From the NCBI GenBank assembly GCA_012295275.1, contig CM022672.1, positions 10,117,904-10,181,903 on the forward strand: a stretch of 64,000 nt of DNA. Reading direction: 5' to 3'. The notes beneath the pieces were generated by a model that had not been told where the DNA came from, did not search any database, and was given only the letters and a program-made list of their open reading frames with translations. Origin of the DNA: Chrysomallon squamiferum. Lineage: Eukaryota; Mollusca; Gastropoda; Neomphalida; Peltospiridae. Of this stretch, positions 40,838 to 61,019 are shown in pieces. Each line of letters starts with the position of its first letter. The first letter of the stretch is position 1. The translations under genes were made by a program, and so were the position numbers.

Positions 40838-42764
40838 ATGTTGACAAATACAGGATAAAGTTAAATGTGGTATTAATAAATATTATCAGATTACGTCGTT
40901 CTTATTATTCTTAAATAAACTGTGTATTATATATATATGACTGTTTCCTCGTTAAAGTTTTTGCACCACTTTAACCAATATTTTTCTATGTTTTGCCATT
41001 ATTTTCTCATTTTCATTTAGTTTATTTGTATTTTATTGCACACATTGAAAATAATTTTTCACAGCATTGTCTAGCTGTTTGATAGGCATAAATTGTTTAT
41101 TTCATTAATGTCTGGAAAATATGCATATTTATTTGTACATGTGTGTATATATGTACAGATGGATGGATGGATGGATGAATGAATGTATATCTATAGATCT
41201 GTGTGTGTATACATAATACACATAATATATATATATACATAATATTCATATCTGTATATCTGTGAAGATTGGCAAACATGCATGTATTATGTGTGTGTAT
41301 TAGTGTATATTAGTGTGTATTTGTGAGTGTATGTATTTGCATGTGGGGTGGTGTATGTATGTATATGCGTCTGTAGTATGTGGATGTGTGTACATGTGTG
41401 TTGAAGAATAGGTGGTAATGATACATACAGTAACTCGAGCATAAATAAGACAAGTTTAGAAGTATTCATCAAACTGTTAGGATTTCATTTTAACATAATA
41501 GAGATAAGTAAGAGTATTATACAGAAATACAACAGAATGTTCTCGCTAAGACTAAGAGAAAGACACAGAAACTAATACTGAATTATTTGGCAGCTGGGTT
41601 TCAGTGAATTTAACAAACATATGGGTATAGAATGTACATTTATGTTTTGGGTTTTTTCAATTTTTATCATTCATCTTTATGCATTAAATTACAATAGAGA
41701 TTTTCATAAATATTAAAATGACCATTTTTCATAAACTTTGTTCAATAAAACTGCAGTATTTTTCCAAATTATTTGTTTTATTGCTCTTCTCTGATGTAAT
41801 AAATATATATTACATTACAAAGGACACACAGACTCAATATATATATATATATATAAAAGTAGGCTTATAAACAGATGCATTTTGCAACAAATTGTATAGT
41901 TTCTGCATGAAATTTTTAATTAGAAGTTAAAAAAAATAAATTATATATTTTGTTAAACTGGACAGATATACTGACATCTCATTCCCATAGCTAAAATGAT
42001 ATTTGATTTGTGAAATTATTATAGAATTGTTTTGGCATTTTGTATCAGAATATTACAAAATAATTTCAAAACGTGCTTAAAAACTGTAAATACTTGACAC
42101 TTGTGTATAAAAATAATTTCAAGATTTGTTGAAACATTACAAAATGTATTCTAAAGTGTACCTGAGGAAATATAAAATAAAATATTCTAATTATTTTCTG
42201 CATTCTTAAATGTTTTTTTTTTTTTCTGCCCTTTTATTGATCAGTAATGAAGTATAACAAAAAAAAGAATGCAGATTAAAGACTTCTAATAACTGCATTG
42301 TTTCTGTTGTTGTGATGGCATTGAGTACAGTTATCATGTACAAAATGGTGTTGTGATTTCAGTTATTAAAAAGTAAAATGGCAGAGTTCAGATATTTTGT
42401 TGTAGTTTATTTTATTGTCATACTTTGTTATGAGTGATAAAAATTTCCCCAAAACAATAAAATAACTGTTTGGAAGTGCAGTGTATGTTGGATTTTATTA
42501 GACTATATATTTCTACACTTCACAGGTATACTTTAATAAAAAAAAGAAATTCTAGAAAAATAATATCCTGTGTTTTAAAAACAAAAACTCAGCAACAGAA
42601 CAAAATTTTAAAAATTTCTTTGTGGGTGTTTTTTTTTTTTTTTTTGTTTTTTGTTGTTGTGTTTTTGTTAGTAGTATTAATAAATGTGTGTTTAGTATTT
42701 ACTACATTTATCAGTATTTAACAGCTTTTTTTAATTTATTTATTTAAGATTGTCTACGGAGACC
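38920..42764. other. Intergenic; fucosyltransferase 3' UTR and 5' region of the DUF3504 gene
   Basis: G/T-rich low-complexity sequence follows the fucosyltransferase stop to about 39090. An A29 tract is at 40807-40835 and short CATA/GT runs at 41130-41400. A TTTATTTAAG 3' splice site at 42739-42748, just before the DUF3504 start codon, suggests a 5' UTR intron. The frame at 42470-42721 is AT-biased and not supported. Confidence 0.5.
39195..39200 (+). promoter_or_regulatory. Candidate poly(A) signal, fucosyltransferase
   Basis: AATAAA about 275 nt after the stop codon, followed by T-rich sequence. It is the first canonical hexamer downstream. Confidence 0.45.
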
Positions 42765-45281
42765 ATGGAAAAGCAATACACTGTGAAGTTTTTTACGTCC
42801 TTCGTGGACCACTTACAAGAGTTGTGTCGAACCTCATTTCAGTTTGACCAGACAGTGGAGGTAAGTGGATATATATGTATCGAGGTGGACAACTCCAAGA
42901 AGGAACGTTATGTGTTGAGTGAAGTGATCCACAATTATGGCAATGTTGTCAGTGAAAGCTTTTGTCACAAAGCTTTCAAGACATCCAGCAAAAGTCTTCA
43001 GTACCAAAGGCAGCAGTCTGGCAAGACCTTTCCGTTTGAGAAAGAAAACAGCGTACAGCGGTCAGCGGATGAGCGAAGTCGTCTCAAGCCGAGAAGTCGA
43101 GATGAAGCAGCAGCGGGGTATCCCTACTCCCAGCAGTCAGCTTTACAGGCTCGACACCTTGCAAACAGAGCTCATCTTCATCAAAGATCTGGAAGTTTGT
43201 CGCATTTGCATGATGCTTCAGTGAGATCCACCAAGGAAGAGAGATCATCCCACACCCAGTCATGTCAGTATCAGTCCAGTTCAAAACTTCCCAGCTTTGC
43301 TGAGATGGCTGGCCAGCCACCCAATCCAAAGATGCCTCGCATGTCAGCTAACACTGACTGGGTTGGGCTCGTTCCTTCTGTGACCCATTTAATTCCACAT
43401 CAGTCTCTTGGAAGTTCCACTGTCGGTAGTGCTTCTGGTACATACACCTCCTCATCAAACACATCCCTTAACCATTCATTATCCATGGCTAGAGGCTCAC
43501 ATTTATCAAACAGAACACCTGAGCGAAGAAGTTCAGGAGCATCATCTGCAGCTGTTTCTTTAGGAGAAGATGCAGATCGTATCATTGAAATAGACCTGGA
43601 TGATTATGAGGATGATGATTTGAATCATGTCAATTCAAGCATTGGTAGTATGTCCAGCACTGCCGGACACATAAGTCAGTTCAGAAACTCAAGGGATTCC
43701 ATTCCAGATCGTCCTAAAACTGAACGTTTCATCCAGGCTAATATTAGATATGCTTTAAATTTGATAACACAGTTTCTGGAAGCTCGAGGGGAGAAGCGAC
43801 AGATCCATTCAATTCCTCCTGATGAGCTTGACAGCTACCTCTCAGTGTTTTATACCACAGTGCGCAAAAGTAATGGCGATGAGTTCCAACCCACCTCTTT
43901 TAAAACGGTTCAAAACCACATTGACAGGTACCTCAGGGAGAACAAGTATCCATATTCAATAACCAAAGATTCAGTTTTTGAGCAGTCACAGAATGCATTC
44001 AGAAAGAAACGCGATCAGCTCATTCAGACCGGGTCTGGAACATCCAGAGCGAACCCGATGAAACATGGCGATGTGGACATGCTGTTTGAAAGAAAACAAC
44101 TGGGAGGACACACACCCAATGCTCTCATCAACACAATGTGGTTTATGAACAGTGCCTTCTTTGGCATCTGTTCACACCAGGAGCATCACAGTCTAAACTG
44201 GGGCGATATCCTGCTGGGTCGAGATCCAAGCGGCAGGGAATGCTTGACTTACATATGTCGAACACAACCAAACAAAGTTCTGACAATTTACGCACAGCCC
44301 GACACACCCTCCAAGTGTTTCTTGTCCTACTATAAACAGTACATGGCAGCAAGACCTCAAGACATGCTAACCCCTCAGTCTCCTTTCTACCTGGCTATTA
44401 ATCCTACCTGTACACTGGACGACGGCGAAGACTTTGGTAAAGTGTTTAAATCGGAACGTATTTGTCCAGAACGTCTCATGAACGTCGTGCAAATGATGAT
44501 GTCTCCAGATTCAGAGAATAACGACAGCAGCGAGGCAGCAGACTTCGGACGACCGGCCGCTTCTGGCAGTAACCACACCGACAACGGCAGTCAACACATT
44601 GGTAATGACGAGCGCCAGACAAAGCTGGAATGTCAGCAGGTGAATAATGACAGGCGTCGCGCGTTGGACGGGAATATGAACATTGACAGTGAAGGTCGAC
44701 ATATCGGCGAAGGTCAGCCGTCAGACGAAGGTCAGAGTCAACGTCTAGATGATGTTCATGGAAGGCACATTGGCGAAAGTCGACAAATCGGTGAAAACCG
44801 ACTGATGGATGATAGTCACATCCGACAGCTTGGTGAATGTCGACAAATGGGTGATACGGTATTGATGGGTGATGGTCATAGTCGACTGTTGGATGACCGT
44901 CACAATCGATCGATTGGCGGCGAAAGTCGACAGATCGGTGAAGGACAACTCATGGATGGCAGTCAAAGTCGACAGATTGGTGATAATCGACTCATGGATG
45001 GCAGTCAAAGTCGACAGATTGGTGATAATCGACTCATGGATGGCAGTCAAAGTCGACAGATTGGTGAAAATCGACTCATGGATGGCAGTCAAAGTCGACA
45101 GATTGGTGATAATCGACTCATGGATGGCAGTCAAAGTCGACAGATTGGTGAAAATCGACTCATGGATGACGGTCATAGTCGACAGAGTGATGACGGCGAT
45201 GATTCACACATTGATGCGCAAATTAAAAGTGAGATTCATCCCATTTCCTTCGATTCCTTATCTGAAGACATGGACACTTGA
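42765..45281 (+). CDS. DUF3504 (Crypton-recombinase-derived) nuclear-type protein with repeat tail
   Basis: A single-exon, 838-residue protein. The ATG at 42765 sits in a strong GACCATGG context; an in-frame TAA (42732-42734) and a 3' splice site (42747-42748) lie just upstream. Order: a folded-looking N-terminus (about 1-80, unrecognised); a long Ser-rich disordered stretch; IIEI followed by acidic residues (273-285), a good SUMO-interacting motif; a DUF3504 domain (about 320-580; recognisable ALNLITQFL, NSAFFGICSHQEHHSLNWGD, CPERLMNVV); a tail with 14-residue repeats; and IKSE at 820-823, a SUMO-acceptor consensus. DUF3504 proteins in animals (KIAA1958, QRICH1, ZMYM2-4, KCTD1 groups) derive from Crypton tyrosine recombinases. 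Where related sequences have an Arg-containing helix, this one reads FGICSHQEH, and no C-terminal HxxR...Tyr box follows. It is therefore probably a domesticated nuclear protein, not an active recombinase. The orthologue is not resolved. Confidence 0.88.
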   Translation: MEKQYTVKFFTSFVDHLQELCRTSFQFDQTVEVSGYICIEVDNSKKERYVLSEVIHNYGNVVSESFCHKAFKTSSKSLQYQRQQSGKTFPFEKENSVQRSADERSRLKPRSRDEAAAGYPYSQQSALQARHLANRAHLHQRSGSLSHLHDASVRSTKEERSSHTQSCQYQSSSKLPSFAEMAGQPPNPKMPRMSANTDWVGLVPSVTHLIPHQSLGSSTVGSASGTYTSSSNTSLNHSLSMARGSHLSNRTPERRSSGASSAAVSLGEDADRIIEIDLDDYEDDDLNHVNSSIGSMSSTAGHISQFRNSRDSIPDRPKTERFIQANIRYALNLITQFLEARGEKRQIHSIPPDELDSYLSVFYTTVRKSNGDEFQPTSFKTVQNHIDRYLRENKYPYSITKDSVFEQSQNAFRKKRDQLIQTGSGTSRANPMKHGDVDMLFERKQLGGHTPNALINTMWFMNSAFFGICSHQEHHSLNWGDILLGRDPSGRECLTYICRTQPNKVLTIYAQPDTPSKCFLSYYKQYMAARPQDMLTPQSPFYLAINPTCTLDDGEDFGKVFKSERICPERLMNVVQMMMSPDSENNDSSEAADFGRPAASGSNHTDNGSQHIGNDERQTKLECQQVNNDRRRALDGNMNIDSEGRHIGEGQPSDEGQSQRLDDVHGRHIGESRQIGENRLMDDSHIRQLGECRQMGDTVLMGDGHSRLLDDRHNRSIGGESRQIGEGQLMDGSQSRQIGDNRLMDGSQSRQIGDNRLMDGSQSRQIGENRLMDGSQSRQIGDNRLMDGSQSRQIGENRLMDDGHSRQSDDGDDSHIDAQIKSEIHPISFDSLSEDMDT
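44949..45190 (+). repeat. 42-bp in-frame coding minisatellite
   Basis: Five near-identical 42-bp units plus a partial sixth (CTCATGGAT at 44949, 44991, 45033, 45075, 45117, 45159) encode the 14-residue unit LMDGSQSRQIGDNR, with D/E alternation at one residue. Degenerate ancestors of the unit extend back to about 44690 (RHIGE, RQIGE, RQLGE, RQMGD). Other frames on both strands also stay open across the array. Confidence 0.95.
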
Positions 45282-45394
45282 AAGATGAAGAAATTATTTT
45301 GACTTTTACTTCTTTTATTTTCTAAATTATTATTATTATTTTTTTTTTTTTTCATTTATTTATTTATTGTTATTATTTTTTATAATTGTTATTG

Positions 45395-45431
<37 letters not shown>

Positions 45432-45645
45432 CATCATTATTATTATTATTTAACTTATTTAACAGCTGTCAGTCAACACATTTGTGTTTATAATATATAC
45501 ACGTTGTATGTGTCAGAAGGGTTCATTTAATGTAAAAAAAAAAAAAAAAAAATATTATTACTTTTATACGGTTTCTTATTCAAAATTTGTTCTTTTTTAT
45601 CATCATCATCATTATCATTATCATTATTATTATTTTTATTTTTTA

Positions 45646-45688
<43 letters not shown>

Positions 45689-46923
45689 TTTAAACTTAAA
45701 CGTGTTCCCTACAGACAGTGTAGAAAAGATTCATTGTTGGCAGGGGGTGAAATGGAAGACACTGCTACTGGAATGTTCAGATCGGACGTCTGTAGAAAAC
45801 TTGTTTACTGCTTCGTGCATTTCGTAATCCAGGCTGTTGTACAAAATTGATATGTTACCGGAGAAATAAAGGGCCAGTCCATAAATGAATGATTTGTACC
45901 CTCAATAATAACAACCAGAGTAACAATCACGCAATTTCAGAGAGTTAATGAACGAAAACAAGCGATTCTTGCGGTTTCATTTGTTTATCATCATCTTACT
46001 AAGTAAAGGTTGTGGGCGATAATTCAGTGTGTGTTTGTATTTAAATATAACAACTCATGCTAATAAGCGATATTTTTGTTAGGTAATTGGGATCGCCACC
46101 AAAGAATGAAATAAATTTAACTAAAACAAATTTTAATGACAATTTTTATAATTATGTGACAATAAAGATTAAATATAATTATTTACGGAATAATTTTCTT
46201 TGTAAATCCATGAATCATTTATGGAAAAAGCCCTATATTGTTGTTTTGTTGTTGTTTTTTTAAATTACTTAAGATCTGCATAATATGAATTAAACTGTAA
46301 TTTTTTTAAAGATCTGTTAATGTATTTTGCCATCCGTGTTAGTTAATATTACCCAGTATCTTCATCATTCGTTGTATCGTATATATTTATAATTAAGCGC
46401 AACTGGTGTTTATTATATATACATATACATATGTATAATTAACGACTTCCACGTAGTAAGCCTGTATCTTACTAGTCATGTTTATTCTGTCGTATTATAA
46501 AGTATATACTGTTTTTAATACATGTGCATGTATTGTATTGTTTGGTTGGTTTCCTTTTCATATGCATAATAAGTTAGAAATAGACTGTAGTTTTTGATGT
46601 ACTATACGTAGAGGCAGAATGTAAACAGAAACTATGTCAATTTTTTCATTTTACTTCAATAAAATATATGTGTGTGTTTATAACGAGTTCGTTGTTTGTG
46701 TAAACCAAAAAAATAATAATAATAATAAAAAAATATATATACAGTTTAAACAAAAAAATAAATAATAATAATAATCGTTTTCTGCTGAATAGAACCATAA
46801 CATTTTAAACAGAGACAAAGTTATAAAATTAATTTTATCTTTATGCTTACATCTTAATGAATTAATCGCATTGCAGTTTTAAAAGTCGGAATAGCGTTTT
46901 CTTGTGTTACTGTTTATATTTGC

Positions 46924-46966
<43 letters not shown>

Positions 46967-49048
46967 TGCGTGTTTATGTTTGTATGTGTTGTTTGTAACG
47001 CTGATATAAGAAGACCTTCTTTTTCATGAGATTCTTTTGTACTACGAAAAGGTTTCTTGCATGCACTGACTACGGCCCATGGATAAATCAGTCATAATAG
47101 AAGCTTATCAAGATTGGATGAAATTACTGGTGATAACTGGCGTCATTTTATTCTACGTTTATATTGCATACTAAAATGTCAACTTGCCTGTCAAATCCAG
47201 ATGATGGCGTCAGCTTGCTTCTGTTAATCAAAGCAGATGACGTAGAGTCAGTTGTATTTGCTATCTGAGAAAAGAAAACACTGTGGAGAAAACTAATAAA
47301 AGAATGGTTAATTAAATGCATGCACCCAGATTAACGATTTTATGTTAGTAGCGACCTTCTCAATATTATTTTTATATATATATATATATATCATCACTAT
47401 GATCATCAAAATACGCCATTGAAGAAAATAGCTTCTAACATGCCACCATTTACCTGAATGTATTATTATTATTACTATTATTATTACTATTATTATTGAT
47501 TTTTTTATTTGATTTTGATTTTGATTTATTGATTTTTTTTTTTTTTTAATTTTTTTTTTTTAGTAGTATTATTATTTTTTTTTTTTTTTATTTTTTTTAG
47601 TATTATTATTATTTTTGGATTTTTGGATTTTGTTTTTAGTATTATTATTATTATTTTTTTTTTTTTTTTTTTTTAGCTCAGAACGTACATACCATAATCT
47701 TTCAGGAAATTGTTTGGAATGGGAAAATAACAGAGAATGACTTTATTTCAAGAGAATCTCTATCACTTGTTTTGTATAATTCGTGTAAGGATCAAACATC
47801 CACAAAAAGCCTGCAGCGTATCGAAACAGCCGGCACAGCTTGTTAGTGTACATATTGACTAATACAACATGCAAGGGCACGAAGCGGTTTAAATAAATAA
47901 CTGGTTGTTTGTAGAATAACTTAACGTAAGCGACATGAAAGAAAGGGGAAAAAAAGCTAGTAATATAATGCAGACAACGAGACCATCGTCAATATCGATT
48001 GTTTATTTCCGCTTATTTGTCACACACACACATATACACACATATATATACACACATACACACATACATACATACATACATACATACATACATACATAAA
48101 AACATGCAAACATATATACACACATATAAAGGAAAATCTATTTTTTTATTTGTTTTTTTTCCTAATATCAGCAAATATGTAAATGATAGATACATAAAGA
48201 GGTTATGAATTTTATTAATTTATTACACAAATTACGTTCTTCAGTAACAGCTGCTGGTGATAGTGTGTCAAAATATTCCCTGCAAAACAAACTTCAGTTG
48301 TCAACGAATAAGTATTAAAATTATGTTTAATAAAACCACGCGACGTATTTATGGTTATTATACATCGTTTAGTTCATATTTTTTTTTCGAAAGAGGAGAG
48401 ATTCCCTTTTCCACTTAGGTCCTGGATCATTGACTTAAGCAGTGAGAATATTAATATCTACGGCCGTTCATAACCCAGTTGTGAGACTCGAGCTGGAACG
48501 GAAAATAACGTTATGGCAGTACTGATAAGGAAGTATTATTACATCAGTGGTCCGTACCAGAAACTGTGACCTTGAGTTGTTAGTCCCTTTCATAAAACGT
48601 TGTACCTAAAAGTATGGGAGGAAAAAAATCCAAATAGTTAGATACATTTTATTTTATAAATCTTTACTGCCTTGGATTAATTATAAAATACTATTACTAA
48701 TAAGAAGAAGAAAAAAGAAGAAGAAGAAGAAGAAGAAGAAGAAGAAAAATGGTCATCGATAAAAAAATTTAAAAAAAGAGTAAAAAAAAGTAAAATAAAA
48801 ATAGCAACAACAACAATAATAATAATAATGAAGATGATAATAACAACAACCGGAATGATGTTGATGATGATGGTATTACTACTACTACTACTACTTCTAC
48901 CACAACAACAACAACTACTGCTACAACTACTGCTACAACTACTACTACCAATACTACTACTACGACTACTACGACTGCTACTAATAATAATAACTAACAG
49001 AACAATGGCTTGTCAGGAAAACAGTCATAAATAATATCTTATCGGCGC
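45282..49048. other. 3' UTR of the DUF3504 gene and intergenic DNA
   Basis: (TTA)n tracts occur at about 45397-45430 and 45648-45687. From 45700 to 46680 the sequence is more complex, consistent with a long 3' UTR. Further right lie (GT)n 46927-46964, T tracts 47525-47674, CA/CATA 48020-48098, (AAG)n 48711-48744 and a (TAC)n field 48870-48990. No other gene supported. Confidence 0.5.
46658..46663 (+). promoter_or_regulatory. Candidate poly(A) signal, DUF3504 gene
   Basis: AATAAA is followed within 10-45 nt by a GT-rich element (tgtgtgtgttt, then ttcgttgtttgtg), the usual arrangement of a cleavage and polyadenylation site. Earlier AATAAA copies (about 45865 and 46162) lack an equally good GT-rich element. 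Confidence 0.5.
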
Positions 49049-49602
49049 TGCGACAAGAGTTCAAATACTGACAGGTACCGGTCGCGACATAAAGTCAATA
49101 CAAACAGCAGACTGCAATTATCGCTAGCGCCTGCTCCGGCAGTAATGCACAGCGTCACGAGTTCTCTGGAGAGGCGACTGTTTATTACCACACACCTCTC
49201 CTAGATTAGTTTACCAGGCAGTCTATCACATTTCCCACTGAAACGTTTTCTCAATCCGTCACTGCCTAACAAACACTGGGAAACACGTCGTTATTAATAA
49301 AATATCATTATTTTAGTAGGGAATTTTTTTGGTGTCGGTTGTTGAAATCTGTTCCGTGTGTTATCTTGTATTCTACTTTTCTTCGAAACGGCTTCGGCAG
49401 CGAGGATTGTGTCGTGTGAACTTCATGCAGTCACGCTGAGATTACGCTGAAACAGATGCAAACGTGTCAGATTTCTCGCTCTGAGCCAAGAAGTGTTCGA
49501 GAACGTTTTTTAACTGAGAAAAAAAAAAAACCCGTCTAATCTTTAAAACGTATTTTCGCCACATTATTCTGTTATATGCTGGCTCTCTGACTGGGTTTGC
49601 AA
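49049..49602 (+). promoter_or_regulatory. Probable promoter / 5' UTR of the tetraspanin gene
   Basis: This block is less AT-rich than the surrounding DNA and carries several CpGs (for example GGTACCGGTCGCGACAT near 49074 and GCTAGCGCCTGCTCCGG near 49121). It ends at the tetraspanin start codon. No TATA box or initiator was assigned; the start site is probably within 49300-49600. Confidence 0.4.
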
Positions 49603-56642
<7,040 letters not shown>

Positions 56643-56650
56643 CACTGAAA

Positions 56651-56681
<31 letters not shown>

Positions 56682-59631
56682 ATGATATCGATGAACTGAA
56701 AGATAAAAGTAAGATGACTGCATAAACCCAACTGAATGGATACTTTTTATGCAACTTGAACAGTGACAATTTAAAGGACTCGAGGAGAGATCTAAAAATG
56801 ATAATCAACTGAAAAACAAGATAATGCCTACTGAAAAAGTATTAAATAACTGAACAGATACCATTATGTCTTACAGTAATTATGAAATGTACAATATAGT
56901 TACCTCTGCAAACTGGAAAGAGCTATTGGAGAAGATAGTAGAAAAGGAATAGCATTTTCTTCATTGTAATCTTCATATATTATTATCATTATCATTATTT
57001 TATTTAACTTTTTAATTTTTGTTTTGAGGGGCTATAAACTTTAATGTATTGTAAACTGTCTTATCAAATATTTAAAATTCAGACTCATCTGTTATTGTGA
57101 TCTGTATAATGGCAGTGATTTTCAAGCAACATGCAAAAACTCTACCTTTGTTAGCAAATCAAACTGTTAAGCTAACGAGGATCAAGCAGAGTAACATTCT
57201 CCACAGTAGTATTAATGGTTAAATGACATCCCATTTATAATTTATAGTGTGATGCTTGTAAGATAACACGTACATTCCACAGAAATCATCAGCACATTTG
57301 TTTTCATTTTTCAAACCAAAGTAAAATGAAATAAACTGTAATGTTTCAATTTTCAAATAAAATTGAAGATATTTTGAGCAGTTTTAGAATTCATTCATTA
57401 CAATGTAAAATTAATGTAATACATACTACCTGTGTATACTTACTTCCTAATGGAGTTCAAAGGAACAATGCATTTTTGTAAAGTAATCTTAAGTTACATT
57501 TTAATGGATTTACAGTTAATTTTGCATTGTGAAGAAGACTAAAACTTAAGTGATTCCATCATACATCAACTTAATACATGAACTACTCAGCTACCTCTCT
57601 CCACACAGAAAGAAAAAAAAAACATCTACTGAAACTTCATGTCAGAAACTTACATTTAATATCAGGTACTAATTTAAACAACCTTTTGTTTTAAAAACAT
57701 TTGATCTTCAATCGTTTATTTTTAAATCACAAAAACAGTGAACAACTTTTAAATTCTTTATTTTTCTTTGTTTTATCATTTGCACCAATCAACCATCAAG
57801 AGTGGCTGAACCAATAACAAGAAAGCAATGAATGATGAAATCAGTATTGAGTTCATGATGTGATGACCAGTAACCACTGTACACTGAATCAACTGCAGCA
57901 CATATTGGTACAAAAATATAAGCGCTTTCTCCAAAAACTGGACCTGACAACAGTAAATCTATTATTCAGAGGCTCCTATTTAAAAAAAAAAACAAATGGA
58001 AAAAAAACAAAACAGAAACAAACAAAATTACAGCACAGTACAGAGCAAAATTTGTACATTGTTCAGCTACAAATTTCTGTTGTTTCATTTTCACACCTGA
58101 AATAACAAAAAAAAAAAAAAAAAAAAAAACACCCAGAAAACACAAAATTATATTTCTAAATAACTATAAATGATGATTGGTGGCATTTTGTCACAGAAAA
58201 GTAACAGATTAATAATGTGCAGAATAAAAGAAGCATCTATCTTAATCATAATTTTATGATCTCAGTGCATTCTGGATTAACTAATATAAAATTTGACCAT
58301 TACAAAGACTGTGGCTAGTAGCAAGATTTCTTTTTTGGCACTTTACAAATATACACAGGAAAGAGAAGGATATGGATAACAGATGTAACAAGGCTTTATG
58401 ATAAATGAAATTAAAAAAATAATAATAAATACAAAATTAATTTAACAGCAAATAAAAAAAAAAATGCCATAATACTCGATGTGAAACACAAAACACCCCT
58501 CACCTACACCACTACATCTGTTTTCATTTACATTCATTTTTAAAATTGTCTTTTAATATTTTCAGTTAAGAATTTCATGAGAAAAGAAAAGAAAAACAAC
58601 AAAAAATAAAAACATGTTTTTGCTTTAATGATTGGAATTAAAATATTATTTATTCATTTTTTTTATTTAATTATTTTTAAAATTATTTATATATATATAT
58701 ATATCAAATGTAACAAAAATGTTTAATCCAATATTATATTATTTATTGTAACAGAAAAATAGAAACAAAATAGTAACTAATTAAAAAAATAAATATTTGT
58801 TTTAATAATAAAAAGGTAAAAATAAATAGTACACTATAATGAAGTAACTTAAATTATTTTGATTGCATTATAATGCAAAGATAATATTTATTTAAAGTTT
58901 TCTTATTTACTATATTAAGATTTCCTGGCCAAAATGTAAATGAAATAATGAAAAAGATGATAAATAGAAAGAGAAAAAAAAAAGCATGAGTAACTATTTT
59001 CTTATCATTTCAATCAATTATAATTTTTGATTTCTGGCCAAAACATATCAGAAAGTACAATGTTAAAATAATAATAATATGATTTTTAAAAAGGTAAATT
59101 TAAGTAAGTACATTAGATAAAACATCCCAAACATGAAAGTTTAAATTATAACAAATATAATAACATAATAAAGATAATACATCTGAAGAATTATAACAAT
59201 AAATCAAGATATATATATATATAAAAAAAAAAGTTTAAAATATATTTAAATAACAAAATCTAAATTATAAACATAATACTGAAAAACAGACCCAAAACAC
59301 ACAAACTTTAAAAAGAAAATTCCCAGTAAACTACTAAAATAGAAGGGAGAAACTTCAACTAAATCAATAAAAAATTAATTTGTAAAATGTTTATCTGAAA
59401 GCTACTCACTAAACAACCACTCACCATTAGTTCTGCCAAAGTATTAATAATCCCAATGAAATATTTTTCAGAAATTTTATCTGCCAAAAACAGATGCATT
59501 TATATTTATTAAAATAATTATAGTTTTCTCTTTTTTTTTTTATTAACAGTATACCTAACATGTTGGATCTTTATAAAAGGTAGCTTTGCCACTTTTAAAA
59601 CAAAATAATAATGATAATGATGATGATGATG

Positions 59632-59673
<42 letters not shown>

Positions 59674-60603
59674 GAAAAATCAAATCATCTCAATACAGAA
59701 ATATTAACTTATGCACTGACATAATTTTAAATAAATTGGTTAACATGCTCCATTTTATAATTTTTATACAAAAGGTTGCAATACAGAAAGTAGTTATATT
59801 AATGCACAAAGCTGAATTTGGAACATTTTAGCTTAAACAGGACTTTAAATAGAATCTATTTTTATTGGTACTATCTTTCTACAACACAATTTGCAACAAG
59901 CATTTGCTCTTTCACTGCTACAAGCCAAAACATCATAAAGGAAATGATGAAAATAATTAATTCGAAAAACATATATATATATCTTAAACATTTTTGTTTA
60001 ATTATATAAAGCAGTTTTAATTTAAAGTTAAGAGAAAATCATGCATTATGCACAATTAATAAAAATAACCAGACAAGACAATTTGGCCTGAGATTTAAAA
60101 AACAGATTCATATACTAAATTTTTAAATATCAATTCAATTCAGTGCATTAAACAAAATGAATTTTAGTAGCTGTAAATTAATGTAACTGATTAAATTTGT
60201 ATGAAATACTTTTAACTGAGAATTTTGTATAACTGTTTCAAGCTTCATGTCAAAAAGGTAATTCATTACATTTCATTAACAGCCACATACTCAGTTTATG
60301 CAAATCTTGCTACATAAATAATTATATGCAAATAATTTCAAAGAAAAAAAAAGAATGAATTTCTACAGAAGACAATTTACATTTGATTTCTTTTAATTCA
60401 TCATTAACACAGTGATTTTAGTCACAGTATCACGTTCATTGGGTTTTTTTCCTCAAAAAAAAAAAAAAAAAACCCAGAAAACCACAAATTATCCTTGACC
60501 CAAAAAGACAAACATCAGAATATGTTGGGAAGAAGACACAGTATAAATAAAACTATAGAGAATTCACCAGATGAAAATTTTTTTTTTATTATTTTTCAAA
60601 CAG

Positions 60604-60635
<32 letters not shown>

Positions 60636-61019
60636 CTTGAAGATAAATGTAACTACTTTAACGACCAAGCCTTTTATACAACATTCATTGTTGTTTGTTT
60701 TTCATTTTCAATCTGTGTTTTGTAAGCCAAGGAATCATCGTTATGGTATTAAGTATTTTAATTTCAATAACAACAGGAATCATTCACACATTGTTTATGA
60801 ACACTCAACACTCCACCACTGGAAACACTTGAAGCCAATAAAACTATCAACAACATCCACCAGTAACAAGACATTCATCTCCCTCTGTTAAGTAACATGT
60901 ACATCTTCTTATCCTGATTCAAGGCTTTCACTCACAGCACTTTCCATACCCTTTTTTATTTATCCTTTTCATTTAAACTTGTATTGTTTTGTTTTTTTTT
61001 TTTTTTTTTTAATACTCTA
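56643..61019. other. Shared 3' region between convergent tetraspanin and exportin-7
   Basis: No coding exon was recognised. This block has fewer microsatellites than the left of the window; it has A tracts at 58108-58129 and 60603-60632 and (AAT)n at 59629-59672. It probably holds both 3' UTRs. Frames at 57860-58105, 59586-59831, 59818-60009 and 60571-60891 are A/N/K-rich with no family signature. Confidence 0.5.
57330..57361 (+). promoter_or_regulatory. Candidate poly(A) signals, tetraspanin
   Basis: Two AATAAA hexamers, at 57330-57335 and 57356-57361, about 690 nt after the stop. A cluster of AATAAA inside the (AAAT)n run right after the stop is too close to be the likely site. Confidence 0.35.

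Noticed and set aside
44745-45176. 143-codon minus-strand ORF over the DUF3504 repeat tail
   Set aside because: A shadow of the 42-bp coding minisatellite; the plus-strand frame continues a conserved protein.
44869-45288. 139-codon plus-strand ORF in another frame of the same tail
   Set aside because: Same cause: a repeat period divisible by three keeps alternative frames open.
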